Origin: an uncultured Oscillospiraceae bacterium
Lineage (GTDB): Bacteria; Bacillota; Clostridia; Oscillospirales; Oscillospiraceae
NCBI GenBank assembly: GCA_934591745.1
Contig: CAKTPQ010000013.1
Span: 1 to 45,024, forward strand
Direction: 5' to 3'
Length of the DNA stretch: 45,024 nt
Shown: positions 15,591-24,820 of the stretch, one piece after another
Layout of the letters: each line of letters begins with the position of its first letter
Numbering within the stretch: position 1 is the first letter of the stretch
Program-made: the position numbers and the translations under genes
Notes under the pieces: generated by a model
What the model saw: only the letters and a program-made list of their open reading frames with translations
What the model was told of the DNA's origin: nothing
Databases searched by the model: none

Positions 15591-17966
15591 TTATGACGCC
15601 GCGTTCTCCTTCAGCATGCTGCTGAGGTAGTCCGCCACATCGCTGTCCAGCTTGATGGTGCCGAGATTATCCCGGTTCCAGCTCTCCAGCTTCTCCCGCA
15701 GACGGGCCGCACCCTGCAGGAAGGCGTCGCTGTTGTCGTTATACCGCATGACCAGCCGGAAGCTGGCATCCCACGTATCCGGGTCGGAGGGCGTGTAATC
15801 CACGAACTTCTCCAGCATGGCAAAGCCCTTTTCCACGTTGCCAAGGTTGAAATATGCCTCCGCCAGATATTTGGGCACGGAATTGGAGTTCAGCTTCTCC
15901 AGATCGGCCATATACCGGTCCACCGTCTCCCGCATACTGTCGGGCAGCGACTCCTCCGCCGAGGCGTTGTACACATAGGACAGCTTGTGATCCGCCCACT
16001 CGTAGGGGTCCAGATCCGCCGCCCGCGCCGCCGCGTCATAGGTGCCCTGCCGGGACAACTGCGCCGCCCACAGGTTCATGACGAGCAGCACGCCGAAGAC
16101 TGCCAGCCCCAACGCTTCCGCCCGCACCATCCAGCGGCGGGCCTTCTCCCCCGCAAAGCCCAGGGGCACCAGCTCACCGCAGCTCAGGTTCATGACGGCC
16201 AGCGCGCCGAAGCCGAAGGGCAGGAAGTAGCCGCTGGAGAAAATGACCTCTACCGCGGCGTGGATCATCAGGAACAGCAGCAGCGCACACAGCGCCGGTG
16301 CCATGGTCCGCTGCTCCTCCCTGTCTCTGCGCCACAGGCGGATCAGCCCCACGGCGTTGGCGGCCAGCATGCCCAGCCACAGGATAAGGCCGATGATGCC
16401 GGTCTCCACCATGGTCTGCACATAGTGGTTGTGGACGTACTTCGTCTCATAGTGATAGGACTGTACGTTATAGATGCCGTTTTCAAAGGCGCCCATGCCC
16501 AGTCCGATGACGGGGCTGCGCTTGAACAGCTTCATGGCGTCGCCGATATACACGAAGCGCTGCACCACATTGCCCTCGGAGCGCAGAGTCTGGATACGCC
16601 CCGCAATGGCCTCTGGCAGCAGCTTGTACTTCAGCTTCAGTTCTCCGGACGCCGCGCCCTCATAGCGGATGGCGGTGATCTGCACCGTCTCGTCGGCCGT
16701 GATGAGGAACGTCACGGACTGGTTGCCCTCCGGCGCCGTAAACGCCGCGCCGTCCGCCGCGCCCTTGTAGACCGTCTCCTTGCGGTTCATCACCGCGTCC
16801 TCCCTGGTCTGGGTCTGCACCTGCACCGTCACGGGACCGTCAGCCTCCACATGCAGGGTGTAGTCGCCCGCGCCCAGATATGCGCCGCGGGTGATCTGCT
16901 CACCGGCGCTCATGCGGATGGTGCCTGTCCAGTTCACAGCCACCACCAGCACCGCGATGGCGGCGGCCAGCACCGCCAGCAGCACGATATTCACGGTCTT
17001 CATCCGCCGGGCCATCCGCTGCGCCAGCGGACGTCCCACGAAAATATCCAGCGCGCACAGCGCCGCGGCGGCAGCCAGTACCGCCAGCAGCGGCAGCATC
17101 TGCACCTTTTCCCCGGCGGCGGCATAGGCCGGCAGCACCGCCAGACTGGCCGCTGCCGTCAGCACCAGCGTCTCCACCATCAGCACGAAGGAAACCGCAC
17201 GGCGCGGCCCTCGCTCCAGCAGCAAAAACAGCAAAAATGCCGCCGCGATGGCCGCCATGGCGCCGCGGCTCACCGCCAGCAGGAACGCCGTACTGCTCAG
17301 CAGCAGGCAGGACAGGTGCAGGCACCGCTCCTTCCGCCCCTCCGCCGTGACCGCCAGGCCCAGCGACAGCAGGATGGCCACGCCGGCGCAGCCGGCGAAT
17401 ATGTTGGGATTCTCAAAGATGGTCTTGAGCCGCTGCTCCTGCAGCAGTGTGCGGAGCATCAGCGGCGAGCCCAGTGCGGTGGTCATGCTGTCCAGCAGCT
17501 TGTACAGAAGCTGGGTGGACACCGTGTCGATGCTGAACAGCGCCGCCAGCGCTCCCACCGTCTCCAGCACCGTGGCGGCGCAGCGTCCCGTGCGGTGTCC
17601 CCGCTCCGGCTCCGCCGCCGTCAGCAGCAGCGCCAGGCTGGCCGCCGCCGCCACCTTCAGGAACTCGAACAGCGCGAACTTGCCGGACGGCGCGTACAGC
17701 GTGGAGATACCGTCCATCAGGACGTACAGCCCCAGCAGCAGTGCCGGCCACGTCATGCGCTGCGCCAGCGTCCTGCCCTTCACGACCACGCACACGATGG
17801 CCGCCAGCAGCAGCACCAGCGTGATCCCCTTGTTGTTGCCGTGCAGCATCAGGCAGGTAATGAAAAAGTAAAAAACCGCCAGCACCGGCACCAGCCACGG
17901 ACGCCGCAGCTCCTGCTGCAGCTCCACTTCGGATGCGGTGTCCTTACGGCCTGTTTTCTTTGCCAT
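15591..17966 (-). CDS. O-antigen ligase/polymerase (Wzy_C) family membrane protein
   Basis: 791 residues with a dozen or more hydrophobic segments. The Wzy_C-like stretch is near residue 490 (SPVIGLGMGAFENGIYNVQ, then YVHNHYVQTMVETGIIGL), with the conserved His-Asn-His loop. It is followed by a soluble C-terminal part with helical, TPR-like character (YLAEAYFNLGNVEKGFAMLEKF). A large extracytoplasmic insertion lies between membrane blocks (about residues 350-460). Such proteins polymerise or ligate lipid-linked glycans on the outer face of the membrane. It is first in its operon and has its own promoter. Confidence 0.9.
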   Translation of the reverse strand: MAKKTGRKDTASEVELQQELRRPWLVPVLAVFYFFITCLMLHGNNKGITLVLLLAAIVCVVVKGRTLAQRMTWPALLLGLYVLMDGISTLYAPSGKFALFEFLKVAAAASLALLLTAAEPERGHRTGRCAATVLETVGALAALFSIDTVSTQLLYKLLDSMTTALGSPLMLRTLLQEQRLKTIFENPNIFAGCAGVAILLSLGLAVTAEGRKERCLHLSCLLLSSTAFLLAVSRGAMAAIAAAFLLFLLLERGPRRAVSFVLMVETLVLTAAASLAVLPAYAAAGEKVQMLPLLAVLAAAAALCALDIFVGRPLAQRMARRMKTVNIVLLAVLAAAIAVLVVAVNWTGTIRMSAGEQITRGAYLGAGDYTLHVEADGPVTVQVQTQTREDAVMNRKETVYKGAADGAAFTAPEGNQSVTFLITADETVQITAIRYEGAASGELKLKYKLLPEAIAGRIQTLRSEGNVVQRFVYIGDAMKLFKRSPVIGLGMGAFENGIYNVQSYHYETKYVHNHYVQTMVETGIIGLILWLGMLAANAVGLIRLWRRDREEQRTMAPALCALLLFLMIHAAVEVIFSSGYFLPFGFGALAVMNLSCGELVPLGFAGEKARRWMVRAEALGLAVFGVLLVMNLWAAQLSRQGTYDAAARAADLDPYEWADHKLSYVYNASAEESLPDSMRETVDRYMADLEKLNSNSVPKYLAEAYFNLGNVEKGFAMLEKFVDYTPSDPDTWDASFRLVMRYNDNSDAFLQGAARLREKLESWNRDNLGTIKLDSDVADYLSSMLKENAAS

Positions 17967-18000
17967 ATCGTTCTCCTTATCCTCTTGATAGTCTCTCCCC

Positions 18001-18030
18001 AGTATACTCTTTTTCGCCGTTCTCTGTCAA
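18001..18030 (-). promoter_or_regulatory. Promoter of the wzy-like/GT4/sugar transferase operon
   Basis: On the minus strand: -35 TTGACA (18030-18025), 18-bp spacer, -10 TATACT (18006-18001), about 35 bases before the ATG at 17966, which has an AAGGAG ribosome site. Confidence 0.8.
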
Positions 18031-18090
18031 TGTGCAGCGAGAATATTCCGTCCTGTGGTGCATACAGTGTGGACAGGGAGGCGATGTACC

Positions 18091-18573
18091 ATGCACCGTA
18101 TGCGCTATCTTCTGAGTTTCTGCACCGCCGCCGCGTGCGCGGCGCTGCTGTACGGGCTGTTCGTCCGGTTCCCCAACCCCCTGACCCGGGTCCTGTCCCC
18201 CATCAGCGGCAGCCCGTGGGAGCTGGGAAAGCTGGCGCTCTGGCCGGGCCTGTGCGCCGCGCTGGTGCTGCGCCGTCTGGACGGCGGCAGCTCCCGCAGC
18301 GGACTGTGCGCCGCCATACTGCTGTCTGTGGGCGCGGCCATGGCGCTGGGCGCCGCGGCGCTTGCCCCCGTCCTCCTGTGCCCGCTGGCCGCCGCCGTCG
18401 GACTGGCGTCCTACGCGCTGGTGCTGCGCCGCCTGCGGGGCGGTGAGCTGCTGTGGTACACCGCCCTGATCCTGCTGTCCATCGCCTATATCCTATTCAC
18501 CATCCTGCCGCCATCCGGCGCCCTGTTCACCGATCCCGGCGGCGTATCCGCCGTTGCGCCTATCCCCTTCTGA
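18091..18573 (+). CDS. Small integral membrane protein
   Basis: 160 residues from the ATG at 18091, preceded by AGGGAGG; an upstream in-frame ATG (18055) has no ribosome site. It has about five hydrophobic segments and no catalytic motif. The pattern LSPISGSPWELGKLALWP resembles the 'VNESPWEHLKL..WP' signature I associate with the DUF6512 family, but the match is weak. It sits alone between two minus-strand genes, transcribed in the opposite direction. Function unknown. Confidence 0.7.
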   Translation: MHRMRYLLSFCTAAACAALLYGLFVRFPNPLTRVLSPISGSPWELGKLALWPGLCAALVLRRLDGGSSRSGLCAAILLSVGAAMALGAAALAPVLLCPLAAAVGLASYALVLRRLRGGELLWYTALILLSIAYILFTILPPSGALFTDPGGVSAVAPIPF

Positions 18574-18577
18574 CCGC

Positions 18578-18614
18578 AAAAGAGAGGACGTCCTGGGACG
18601 CCCTCTCTTTTTTT
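18578..18614. terminator. Bidirectional terminator
   Basis: Stem AAAGAGAGG...CGTCC / GGACG...CCTCTCTTT with A run before and eight T after. It lies between the convergent membrane-protein and transglutaminase genes. Confidence 0.85.
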
Positions 18615-18631
18615 GTTATGCTGTGCGCCGC

Positions 18632-21442
18632 TCAGGGCATGGTCGCCCGGAGGCCCACCGTATTATAGTTGGTGCTGAGGGTCTTGCCGTTGGCCGCCAC
18701 GCCACGCACCGTATAGGCGTAGGTCACACCGGACTTGCCGGTGACGTCCAGAAAGCTCAGGGCATCGACCTTTTGCCCCACCAGCTTCCATTTGGAGGTA
18801 GGCACATTTGCGGGATTCCCTTTCTTGTCCTTGGGCGGGTTGGCTGCACGATACACATTGTAGGTCTTAGCGTTGTTGGTAGTGGTCCATGTCAGCCGGA
18901 TGCCTTTTGTCCCGCTGGTGACACGCCGTGCGTCTTTCATCGTCACATAGGCGGGCGTGGCGGAGGCGGAGGCCGTCACCTTTGCGGTCTTGCCGGCGGC
19001 GTCATAGCCGCCCATGGTCTGCCCGTCTGAGGACACGCCGCGCACCGTGTAGGTATACGCCACGTTCCGCGTCACCGTGGTATCCTTGTAGCTGTAGCTG
19101 GCGGCGCCGGTGCTGCTGACCACGGCGACCTTCTTCCACTTGGTGTTGGTGGTATCCTTGCGGTAGACATAATATTTCGTCGCGTTGGCTGCCTTCTGCC
19201 ACCTGATGGTGATGCCTGCGGAATCGGTGGAGATGCCGGTCAGCGTCACCTTAGCGGGCGTAGCGCCCTTGGGCAGCGTATCGCTGACACCGGCGGCGTT
19301 GTACTTGGCGCTGAGGGTCTTGCCGTCGGAGGCGATGCCCTTCACCGTGTAGGTATACTTCACGCCCACCTTGACGGTCTTATCCGTATAGCTGGTGCCG
19401 GAAACAGACTTGGCGACTGTCGTCCACGTGCTCTCTCCGGCGGCCTTGCGGTAGACGCGGTAGGTCTTGGCACCGGCCGCCGCCTTCCATGTCACCGTGA
19501 TATTCGTGGCGCTGTGGGTAGCCTTGCTCAGCTCTACCATGGCGGGCACCATCATGACCGTCTTGCCGGCGCTGTCATAGCCGCCCTTGGTCTTACCGTC
19601 GGCGGCGCAGGCCAGAACGGTATAGGTATACTGCACGCCGTTGGCCACCGTCTTATCCACATACTTCAGCGTACTGCCGCTCACCGCCGCCAGCTTTTTC
19701 CAGCTGGTATTCTTGGCGTCCTTGCGGTAGACATAATACTTGTCCGCGCCGTCCGTCTTCGTCCAGGTGATGGTCACGCCAGCAGCATTGGCAGAGATCT
19801 TGCCCAGCGTTACCTTGGCCGGTGCGATAATGGCAGGTACACCAGCCTTATCATAGCCACTCTTGGTCTTGCCGTCAGCGGCCAGTGCGCGGACGGTATA
19901 GTAGTAGGTCACACCCCTGGCCGCCGTCTTATCGGCGTACTTCAGCGTGCTGCTGCCCACGGTCGCCAGCTTCACCCACTTGGAATCCGCCGTCTTGCGG
20001 TAGACGACGTACTTTGCCGCGCCGTCCGCCTTGCCCCACGTCACCGTGATGTTGGCGGAGCTGGCCGTGGCCTTGCCCATCTTCACCGCAGCAGGTGCCC
20101 GCATGGTGGAAACACCCGTGCTGTTGGCCTTGCCCGCCGTACCGTCGGCAGCAATGCCCTTCACCGTATAGGTGTACTGCACACCGTGGGCCGCCGATGT
20201 ATCCTTATAGCTCAGCGTGCTGCTGCCCACGGTCGTCAGCTTCTTCCATCTGGTGTTGGTGGGATCCTTGCGGTAAATGATGTACTGCGCCGCGTTGGCC
20301 GCCGCCTTCCATGTCACCGTGATGCCGTCGGCGGCGCCCTTGGCGCCGGTCAGCTCCACTGTGCCTACTGTGGCCTTGGTATCCGCCGCCTTGACCTTAT
20401 AATCCGCGGCGGAGACCTTCGCTGCGTAATCCGTCCAGTACGGGGTGGCCTCCGCGTTGACCATGTGATCCGTATTGAACGCCGTCGTGCCCTTCAGGAA
20501 GTAGCTGTATTTGGTCTGTCCCTCGTCCCATGTGGCATCCAGGCAGTAGTACTTGCCGTCGTCCATCCTCACGATGTTCCAGGAGTGACCGCCCCAGCCG
20601 CTGCCGCCATTGCCCAGGCCGGCGACGATGCGGCAGTCGATGCCCGCATCGTTGGCCAGGCGGTAAAACAGATTGGCGTAGCCCTGACACACCGCCGTCT
20701 TGTTGATGGCCGCCGCGTAGGCGGTGTACTTCAGATAGTAGCTGTTATCGTCCAGGTTCTTCTTGTCATATCTGACATTTTTGGTGATCCAGTCGTAGAT
20801 AGCCTGCACCTTCTGATAGGTGGTCTTGCCATTCAGTGCCAGTTGAGGCAGGATGGTGCTCTTGATATAGCTGTTCAGCTGCGTCTCCTGCTTGGCCGTG
20901 GTATACCACAGGCTGCTGCGGGAGGCAGCGCGCTGGTAGGTCACCGTAAAAGTGATATACTTGCCGTCGTCCGAGTAGCTGAACTTCGGGCAGGAATATC
21001 CGCCATACTGCCAGCGCAGGTAGTCGCCGACAGTGCCGCTGCCGGACACATGCCCCTGTGCGCTCTCCCAGATGCGCTTAACGGCCGCACCGACGTCATC
21101 GCCGGAGGACAGTTTCACAGGCAGTGTGATATTTTCATTGCGGGCGATCATCTGCTTGCGCAGCTCCTTGACCGCCGCCGCCTCTGTCAGGTAATTGACA
21201 CTATCCGCTGCCTGTGCAGCCACCGCCGCCTGCGTGGACGGGATAGCCTGTATCCGGATGCCTGTCCCGCTCTGCAGTACGTCCGCGTATATCGGGTTGA
21301 CATACTCCGTCGCATAGACGGTCCCTGTGCTGCTCCTCGCCGCGATGCCGCTCTCCGCCGCCAGCACCTGGGTGGGCAGCAGCGTCAGGGACATGACCAG
21401 CGCCAGCAGCAGCGCGGTCAGGCTCTTCGTGACGTTCTTCAT
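18632..21442 (-). CDS. Secreted transglutaminase-like protein with six fibronectin-type repeats
   Basis: 936 residues from the ATG at 21442 (AGGAGGAG upstream). A signal peptide (KNVTKSLTALLLALVMSLTL, then PTQVLAA) is followed by a transglutaminase-like domain with the full triad: Cys252 (AVCQGYA), His286 (GGHSWN) and Asp302 (LDATWD). From about residue 360 to the end run six fibronectin type III-like modules of about 95 residues, each with a '(V/I)TW...A..Y.VYRK...(T/S).WKKL' core and a 'YTYTV.G.A.DGKT' core. No sorting signal or membrane anchor is seen. Bacterial proteins of this kind may process or cross-link peptides or bind the wall; the substrate is unknown. Repeats are similar enough at DNA level to recombine. 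Confidence 0.9.
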   Translation of the reverse strand: MKNVTKSLTALLLALVMSLTLLPTQVLAAESGIAARSSTGTVYATEYVNPIYADVLQSGTGIRIQAIPSTQAAVAAQAADSVNYLTEAAAVKELRKQMIARNENITLPVKLSSGDDVGAAVKRIWESAQGHVSGSGTVGDYLRWQYGGYSCPKFSYSDDGKYITFTVTYQRAASRSSLWYTTAKQETQLNSYIKSTILPQLALNGKTTYQKVQAIYDWITKNVRYDKKNLDDNSYYLKYTAYAAAINKTAVCQGYANLFYRLANDAGIDCRIVAGLGNGGSGWGGHSWNIVRMDDGKYYCLDATWDEGQTKYSYFLKGTTAFNTDHMVNAEATPYWTDYAAKVSAADYKVKAADTKATVGTVELTGAKGAADGITVTWKAAANAAQYIIYRKDPTNTRWKKLTTVGSSTLSYKDTSAAHGVQYTYTVKGIAADGTAGKANSTGVSTMRAPAAVKMGKATASSANITVTWGKADGAAKYVVYRKTADSKWVKLATVGSSTLKYADKTAARGVTYYYTVRALAADGKTKSGYDKAGVPAIIAPAKVTLGKISANAAGVTITWTKTDGADKYYVYRKDAKNTSWKKLAAVSGSTLKYVDKTVANGVQYTYTVLACAADGKTKGGYDSAGKTVMMVPAMVELSKATHSATNITVTWKAAAGAKTYRVYRKAAGESTWTTVAKSVSGTSYTDKTVKVGVKYTYTVKGIASDGKTLSAKYNAAGVSDTLPKGATPAKVTLTGISTDSAGITIRWQKAANATKYYVYRKDTTNTKWKKVAVVSSTGAASYSYKDTTVTRNVAYTYTVRGVSSDGQTMGGYDAAGKTAKVTASASATPAYVTMKDARRVTSGTKGIRLTWTTTNNAKTYNVYRAANPPKDKKGNPANVPTSKWKLVGQKVDALSFLDVTGKSGVTYAYTVRGVAANGKTLSTNYNTVGLRATMP

Positions 21443-21556
21443 AGCTCTCCTCCTCGTGTATCTTTGCCCCATGGGCTTGTTGACTTATGTAAATCTTACC
21501 ACAACCGGTTGGAAAAGTACACCCATTTTTCGACATTTCCCGTTATTTTTGCGCAG

Positions 21557-21593
21557 AAAAAAGCGGACACGGGGCGTCTCGCCCCTGTGTCCG
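21557..21593 (-). terminator. Terminator of the FrhB-like/queH operon
   Basis: GC-rich stem CGGACAC-GGGGCG with its complement, one bulged base, followed on the minus strand by six T (21562-21557). It lies directly beyond the queH stop. Confidence 0.8.
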
Positions 21594-21598
21594 TCCTT

Positions 21599-22165
21599 TT
21601 ACAGGTGTTTTTCCGGCTCCTGCATGTCTCTGGTGATGGCCTTGGCGTACCGCTCCTCCTCGCTGAACACGCAGCCGCAGTATTTCTGCATATAAAAGCC
21701 CATCTCCCGCGCCTGCCGCTGCCCCTCCCGGAAGCCGGGACGGAAGTCCCGGTAGAGAAAGGCCACGCCGTACTGCGCCGCCAGTGCCTCCGCTGTCTGC
21801 CGCAGCAGCTCGTGGTCCTGATAGGGGCTGACGAACAGCGTGCTGGTGAAGCTCTCGAAACCGTGGTCTGCCGCGTACCGCGCCGTCTGCTCCAGCCGCA
21901 GGCGGTAGCATTTGCCGCAGCGGCGGTCCAGATCCTCCGTCACCAGGCGGCAGAACTCCCGCAGGCCGTAGTCCTCCTGCACGATCAGCTCCATGCCGAT
22001 GCCGGGGGCGTAGGCCATCAGCGTGTCCCGCCGGGCCTTGTACTCCTGATAGGGGTGGATGTTGGGATTGAACCAGTAGGACACCGGCTCGATGCCCTCG
22101 CTCCGCAGCTGCTGGATGCAGGACACGGAGCAGGGGGCGCAGCAGGTGTGCATCAGCGTTTTCAT
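21599..22165 (-). CDS. queH: Epoxyqueuosine reductase, QueH type
   Basis: 188 residues. HTCCAPC (Cys8, Cys9, Cys12), RRCGKCYRLRLE and YCGCVFSEEE supply the cysteines of the QueH (formerly DUF208) metal and iron-sulfur site. It performs the last step of queuosine synthesis, reducing epoxyqueuosine in tRNA, as the non-homologous cobalamin enzyme QueG does elsewhere. It overlaps the FrhB-like gene by four bases, so the two are translationally coupled; the upstream partner may supply electrons, which is only inference. No other que gene is in the window. Confidence 0.95.
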   Translation of the reverse strand: MKTLMHTCCAPCSVSCIQQLRSEGIEPVSYWFNPNIHPYQEYKARRDTLMAYAPGIGMELIVQEDYGLREFCRLVTEDLDRRCGKCYRLRLEQTARYAADHGFESFTSTLFVSPYQDHELLRQTAEALAAQYGVAFLYRDFRPGFREGQRQAREMGFYMQKYCGCVFSEEERYAKAITRDMQEPEKHL

Positions 22166-23331
22166 GCCTTTTTCTCCTTTTTTCCCCGGTGCAGCAGGCC
22201 GCGCAGCTTACCCGCCACGCCGCCGCTCTGGTGCTGCACCACCGAGAGGAACCGGGCGCGCACCTGCTGGAACGGCAGCTGCTCCATGGCCCGGAAGAAC
22301 TGCTCCCGCTCCAACGGGGCCGCCGGCGGCTCCCGCAGGGCGGCGCAGCAGGACGCCGCCTCCTCCAGTGTCCGGTGCTGCCTTTCCAGCGGCAGCATGT
22401 CAAACACCTGGGCGCCCTTGACGGTATTGATCAGCAGCATGGACACGCCGCTCTTTTTCTCCTCCGGGGCAAAGCTGCCGCCGCTGAAATCCCCCAGCGT
22501 CACGTCGCCGGGCCTGTCCGTGGTGGCGTAGGTGCAGTGGTGGCAGGCGGGGCGCATGAAAAGCCGCCGGGCAATGCCCCGGCCCAGCTCGCACTTGCCC
22601 ATGGGCGCGTCATAGCGGCCGCCGCCCTCGAACTGCACCCGGAACCGCCGTTCCCGGTCGCCGGTGAGCTTGCCGCAGAACTCCACCGCCGTGGGACGGT
22701 GCTGCTTGACATAGGCCATGGACTTCACCAGCTGCGCCCATACGCCGGGGCTGCACACGCCGCCGCAGGCCACATCGCAGGTCAGCAGCCGCTCCGGGTG
22801 CTCCCCCAGGTAGCGGTACAGCCCGTCCACCTGACAGGGCGTGCCGGAAAACAGCACCTGCCGCCCCTGATCCAGATACAGCCGCACCTGCTGATAGGCG
22901 TCACCGATATCGCTCTGCACCGGCTTCATGCCCCGCAGCCGGGGCAGGTCGTGGATGTTTTTCACCGCCGTATGTACCACCCGCAGTTCCCGGTCCAGCG
23001 CCGCGCCGAACACCACGCCGCCGCCCTCCAGCACATACTCCGCCAGCGCCGAAAACGCACCGCCGCAGGTGGACGCCTGCCGCACGGCCCCGTCCCGGCT
23101 CCACACAGCGAATACCTGCGGCGCCGTCCGATGCTCCCGCTGTTTCAGCACCGGACACACATGGGCGCAGTGTCCGCACTGGACGCAGCCGTCCGTTATC
23201 TCCGGATAGAGGAAGCCCTCCCTGTCCGGCACCATGCGGATGGCCCCCTTTGGGCAGCCGCTGCTGCACGCGCCGCATCCGGTGCACCGGTCATGGGCCG
23301 CCAGCTGGGGCATATTCACAGTCTCTGTCAC
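22162..23331 (-). CDS. Coenzyme F420 hydrogenase/dehydrogenase beta-subunit-like iron-sulfur protein
   Basis: 389 residues from a GTG at 23331, chosen because AGGAGG lies nine bases upstream and a -10 lies further up. The N-terminus carries two 4Fe-4S ferredoxin motifs (CTGCGACSSGCPKG and CVQCGHCAHVCPV). The rest matches the FrhB N- and C-terminal domains (FSGTPCQVDGLYRYL, GDVTLGDFSGG, and a Cys-rich RPACHHC). In non-methanogens such proteins are generic flavin/iron-sulfur oxidoreductases and often occur near polysaccharide genes. Its substrate is not known. Coupling to queH suggests electron transfer to tRNA modification as one option. Confidence 0.88.
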   Translation of the reverse strand: MTETVNMPQLAAHDRCTGCGACSSGCPKGAIRMVPDREGFLYPEITDGCVQCGHCAHVCPVLKQREHRTAPQVFAVWSRDGAVRQASTCGGAFSALAEYVLEGGGVVFGAALDRELRVVHTAVKNIHDLPRLRGMKPVQSDIGDAYQQVRLYLDQGRQVLFSGTPCQVDGLYRYLGEHPERLLTCDVACGGVCSPGVWAQLVKSMAYVKQHRPTAVEFCGKLTGDRERRFRVQFEGGGRYDAPMGKCELGRGIARRLFMRPACHHCTYATTDRPGDVTLGDFSGGSFAPEEKKSGVSMLLINTVKGAQVFDMLPLERQHRTLEEAASCCAALREPPAAPLEREQFFRAMEQLPFQQVRARFLSVVQHQSGGVAGKLRGLLHRGKKEKKA

Positions 23332-23365
23332 GGTGTCCCGCCTCCTGACCTGTTTCTTTGTCCGT

Positions 23366-23394
23366 ATTGTATCACGCCGCCGCAAAAAGCACAA
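23366..23394 (-). promoter_or_regulatory. Promoter of the FrhB-like/queH operon
   Basis: On the minus strand: -35 TTGTGC (23394-23389), 17-bp spacer, -10 TACAAT (23371-23366), about 35 bases upstream of the GTG start. Confidence 0.65.
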
Positions 23395-23509
23395 GTCCGG
23401 CGCGCACTGTCCGTTTTTCGGGACACTTCTCTTGGTATGATGGCTACACTGACACGGAAAGAAACATGAAGCAGAAAAATTTCATGATATGTTCAGGGAG
23501 GAATTCATC

Positions 23510-23734
23510 ATGCATAAGTTTTTTGACTATCTGGAGCCGGAGCTTCCCGTCACCGTCATCCGCGACCTGCTGGGGTATATCCGCCGGTTTACGGCGCTGT
23601 TCAGCGACGGCGTTCCTGTGGAGGGGGTCATGAACGGCGTAGGCTTCTGCGCCACGGAGCAGGATCCCGGCAGCGTCCGTGTCCATTGGGTGCAGGTGGG
23701 CCGCCAGCGCATCCCGCTGGACGCCACGGTGTGA
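23510..23734 (+). CDS. Small hypothetical protein (74 aa)
   Basis: Starts at an ATG preceded by AGGGAGG. An extended -10 (TGGTATGAT, 23433-23441) lies upstream but the -35 is poor. The sequence has no signal peptide or membrane segment; it reads as a compact mixed protein with a GVGFCATEQDPGSVRVHWVQ segment and an IPLDATV end. I do not recognise the family. It is transcribed divergently from the FrhB-like operon and ends in a strong shared terminator, so it is a self-contained transcription unit. Confidence 0.65.
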   Translation: MHKFFDYLEPELPVTVIRDLLGYIRRFTALFSDGVPVEGVMNGVGFCATEQDPGSVRVHWVQVGRQRIPLDATV

Positions 23735-23742
23735 CCGTGCGA

Positions 23743-23776
23743 AAAAGTCCCGCAGGCATTGTCCTGCGGGACTTTT
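23743..23776. terminator. Bidirectional terminator
   Basis: Perfect 14-bp arms AAAAGTCCCGCAGG and complement, 6-base loop, between the 74-aa gene and the WYL regulator gene. Confidence 0.88.
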
Positions 23777-23777
23777 C

Positions 23778-24743
23778 TCACTCATATTTTGCCAGCACGG
23801 CGGCACAGTAGTCCCGGAACTCCCGCCGGATCGCCTCCGGCCCCACCAGCTCCGCCTGTGTCCCCAGCTGAAAGAGCCAGCCGAAGAAGGTAGGCCCTAC
23901 CTCCACCGGCGCCGTCACCGCCACGCCGTCGCCATCGGGCCGCAGGTGGGCGTCGGCGCCGAAACGGTCCATCACCACGTTGATGAGGCTCCTGTCGAAC
24001 CGCAGCTGCACCGTCTCCGTCCGGCCGTTGTACATATCGAAGATGCGCCGCACATAGTTTCCCAGCTCAAAGCCCTCCGGCAGCGGGTCGCGGGCTGTGT
24101 CCGTCACCGTCAGCCCCTCCATCCGATCCACCCGGTAGTGGCGATAGTCGCAGATGGCCGGGTCGTAGGCCACCAGATAGTAGTGCCTGTCCACGCACAG
24201 CGCCACCGGATTCGTCTCGTACAGCGCCCCGTCCCGGCGATAGGCCTTGCCGCCCTCCGCCGTCCAGTCGAAGTAGCGGAACGTCACCTTTTTTCCCTCG
24301 TTGATGGCGGTGCTCAGGCCGTCCACGGCGTAGTACAGCCGCTCGTTGTGGGTCTTGACCCGGTTCACCACATACACCTGCCGCCGCAGCTGCCGGGCGT
24401 AGGGGCGGCTGGTCAGCTTTTCCAGCTTGCCGATCAGCTCCATGCTCTTACTCCGGGTCAGGAAAGGCGATGCCTGCACCACGTCGATCAGCAGCTTCAG
24501 CTCCGGCAGCTGAAAATCCCGCTCTCCCAGAAAATACCCGTAGCTGCGGCTCTTTACCGACTGCACGTCCATGCCGTACACCCGCAGCAGCTCCAGATCG
24601 TCGTAGAGGCTCTTGCGCTCGGCGCTGATGCCGCAATCCGCCAGATAGTCGATCATGTCCTGCACGGTCTTGGGATGCTGCTCGTCGGTCTGCTCCTGTA
24701 AATACCGCGCCAGATACAGCAGCTTCAGCTTTTTGTTGGCCAT
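23778..24743 (-). CDS. WYL-domain transcriptional regulator
   Basis: 321 residues from the ATG at 24743 (GGGAGGG upstream). The N-terminal 70 residues form a winged helix-turn-helix (KLKLLYLARYLQEQTDEQH, then TVQDMIDYLADCGISAERKSLYDDLELL) of the DeoR/HTH_11 kind. A WYL domain lies in the middle (VTFRYFDWTAEGG, NPVALCVDRHYYLVAYD, YRHYRVDRM) and a WCX-like C-terminal extension follows. WYL domains sense nucleic acid or nucleotide ligands in several systems, but the ligand here is unknown. It is divergent from the flippase operon at 24.9 kb. A TACAAT -10-like element lies at 24776-24771 with a weak -35. Confidence 0.9.
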   Translation of the reverse strand: MANKKLKLLYLARYLQEQTDEQHPKTVQDMIDYLADCGISAERKSLYDDLELLRVYGMDVQSVKSRSYGYFLGERDFQLPELKLLIDVVQASPFLTRSKSMELIGKLEKLTSRPYARQLRRQVYVVNRVKTHNERLYYAVDGLSTAINEGKKVTFRYFDWTAEGGKAYRRDGALYETNPVALCVDRHYYLVAYDPAICDYRHYRVDRMEGLTVTDTARDPLPEGFELGNYVRRIFDMYNGRTETVQLRFDRSLINVVMDRFGADAHLRPDGDGVAVTAPVEVGPTFFGWLFQLGTQAELVGPEAIRREFRDYCAAVLAKYE

Positions 24744-24820
24744 ACCCGTTCCCTCCCGGTCTTTTTTCCTATTGTACCAGAGATCCCGCCGAAAGAAAAC
24801 CATCTTTTTCCGCTTCCCGC

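Noticed and set aside
19514..22531. Very long plus-strand open frame (about 1000 codons)
   Set aside because: It runs antisense across the transglutaminase gene, queH and the FrhB-like gene, all of which have recognisable motifs and ribosome sites; no promoter or ribosome site supports the plus frame.
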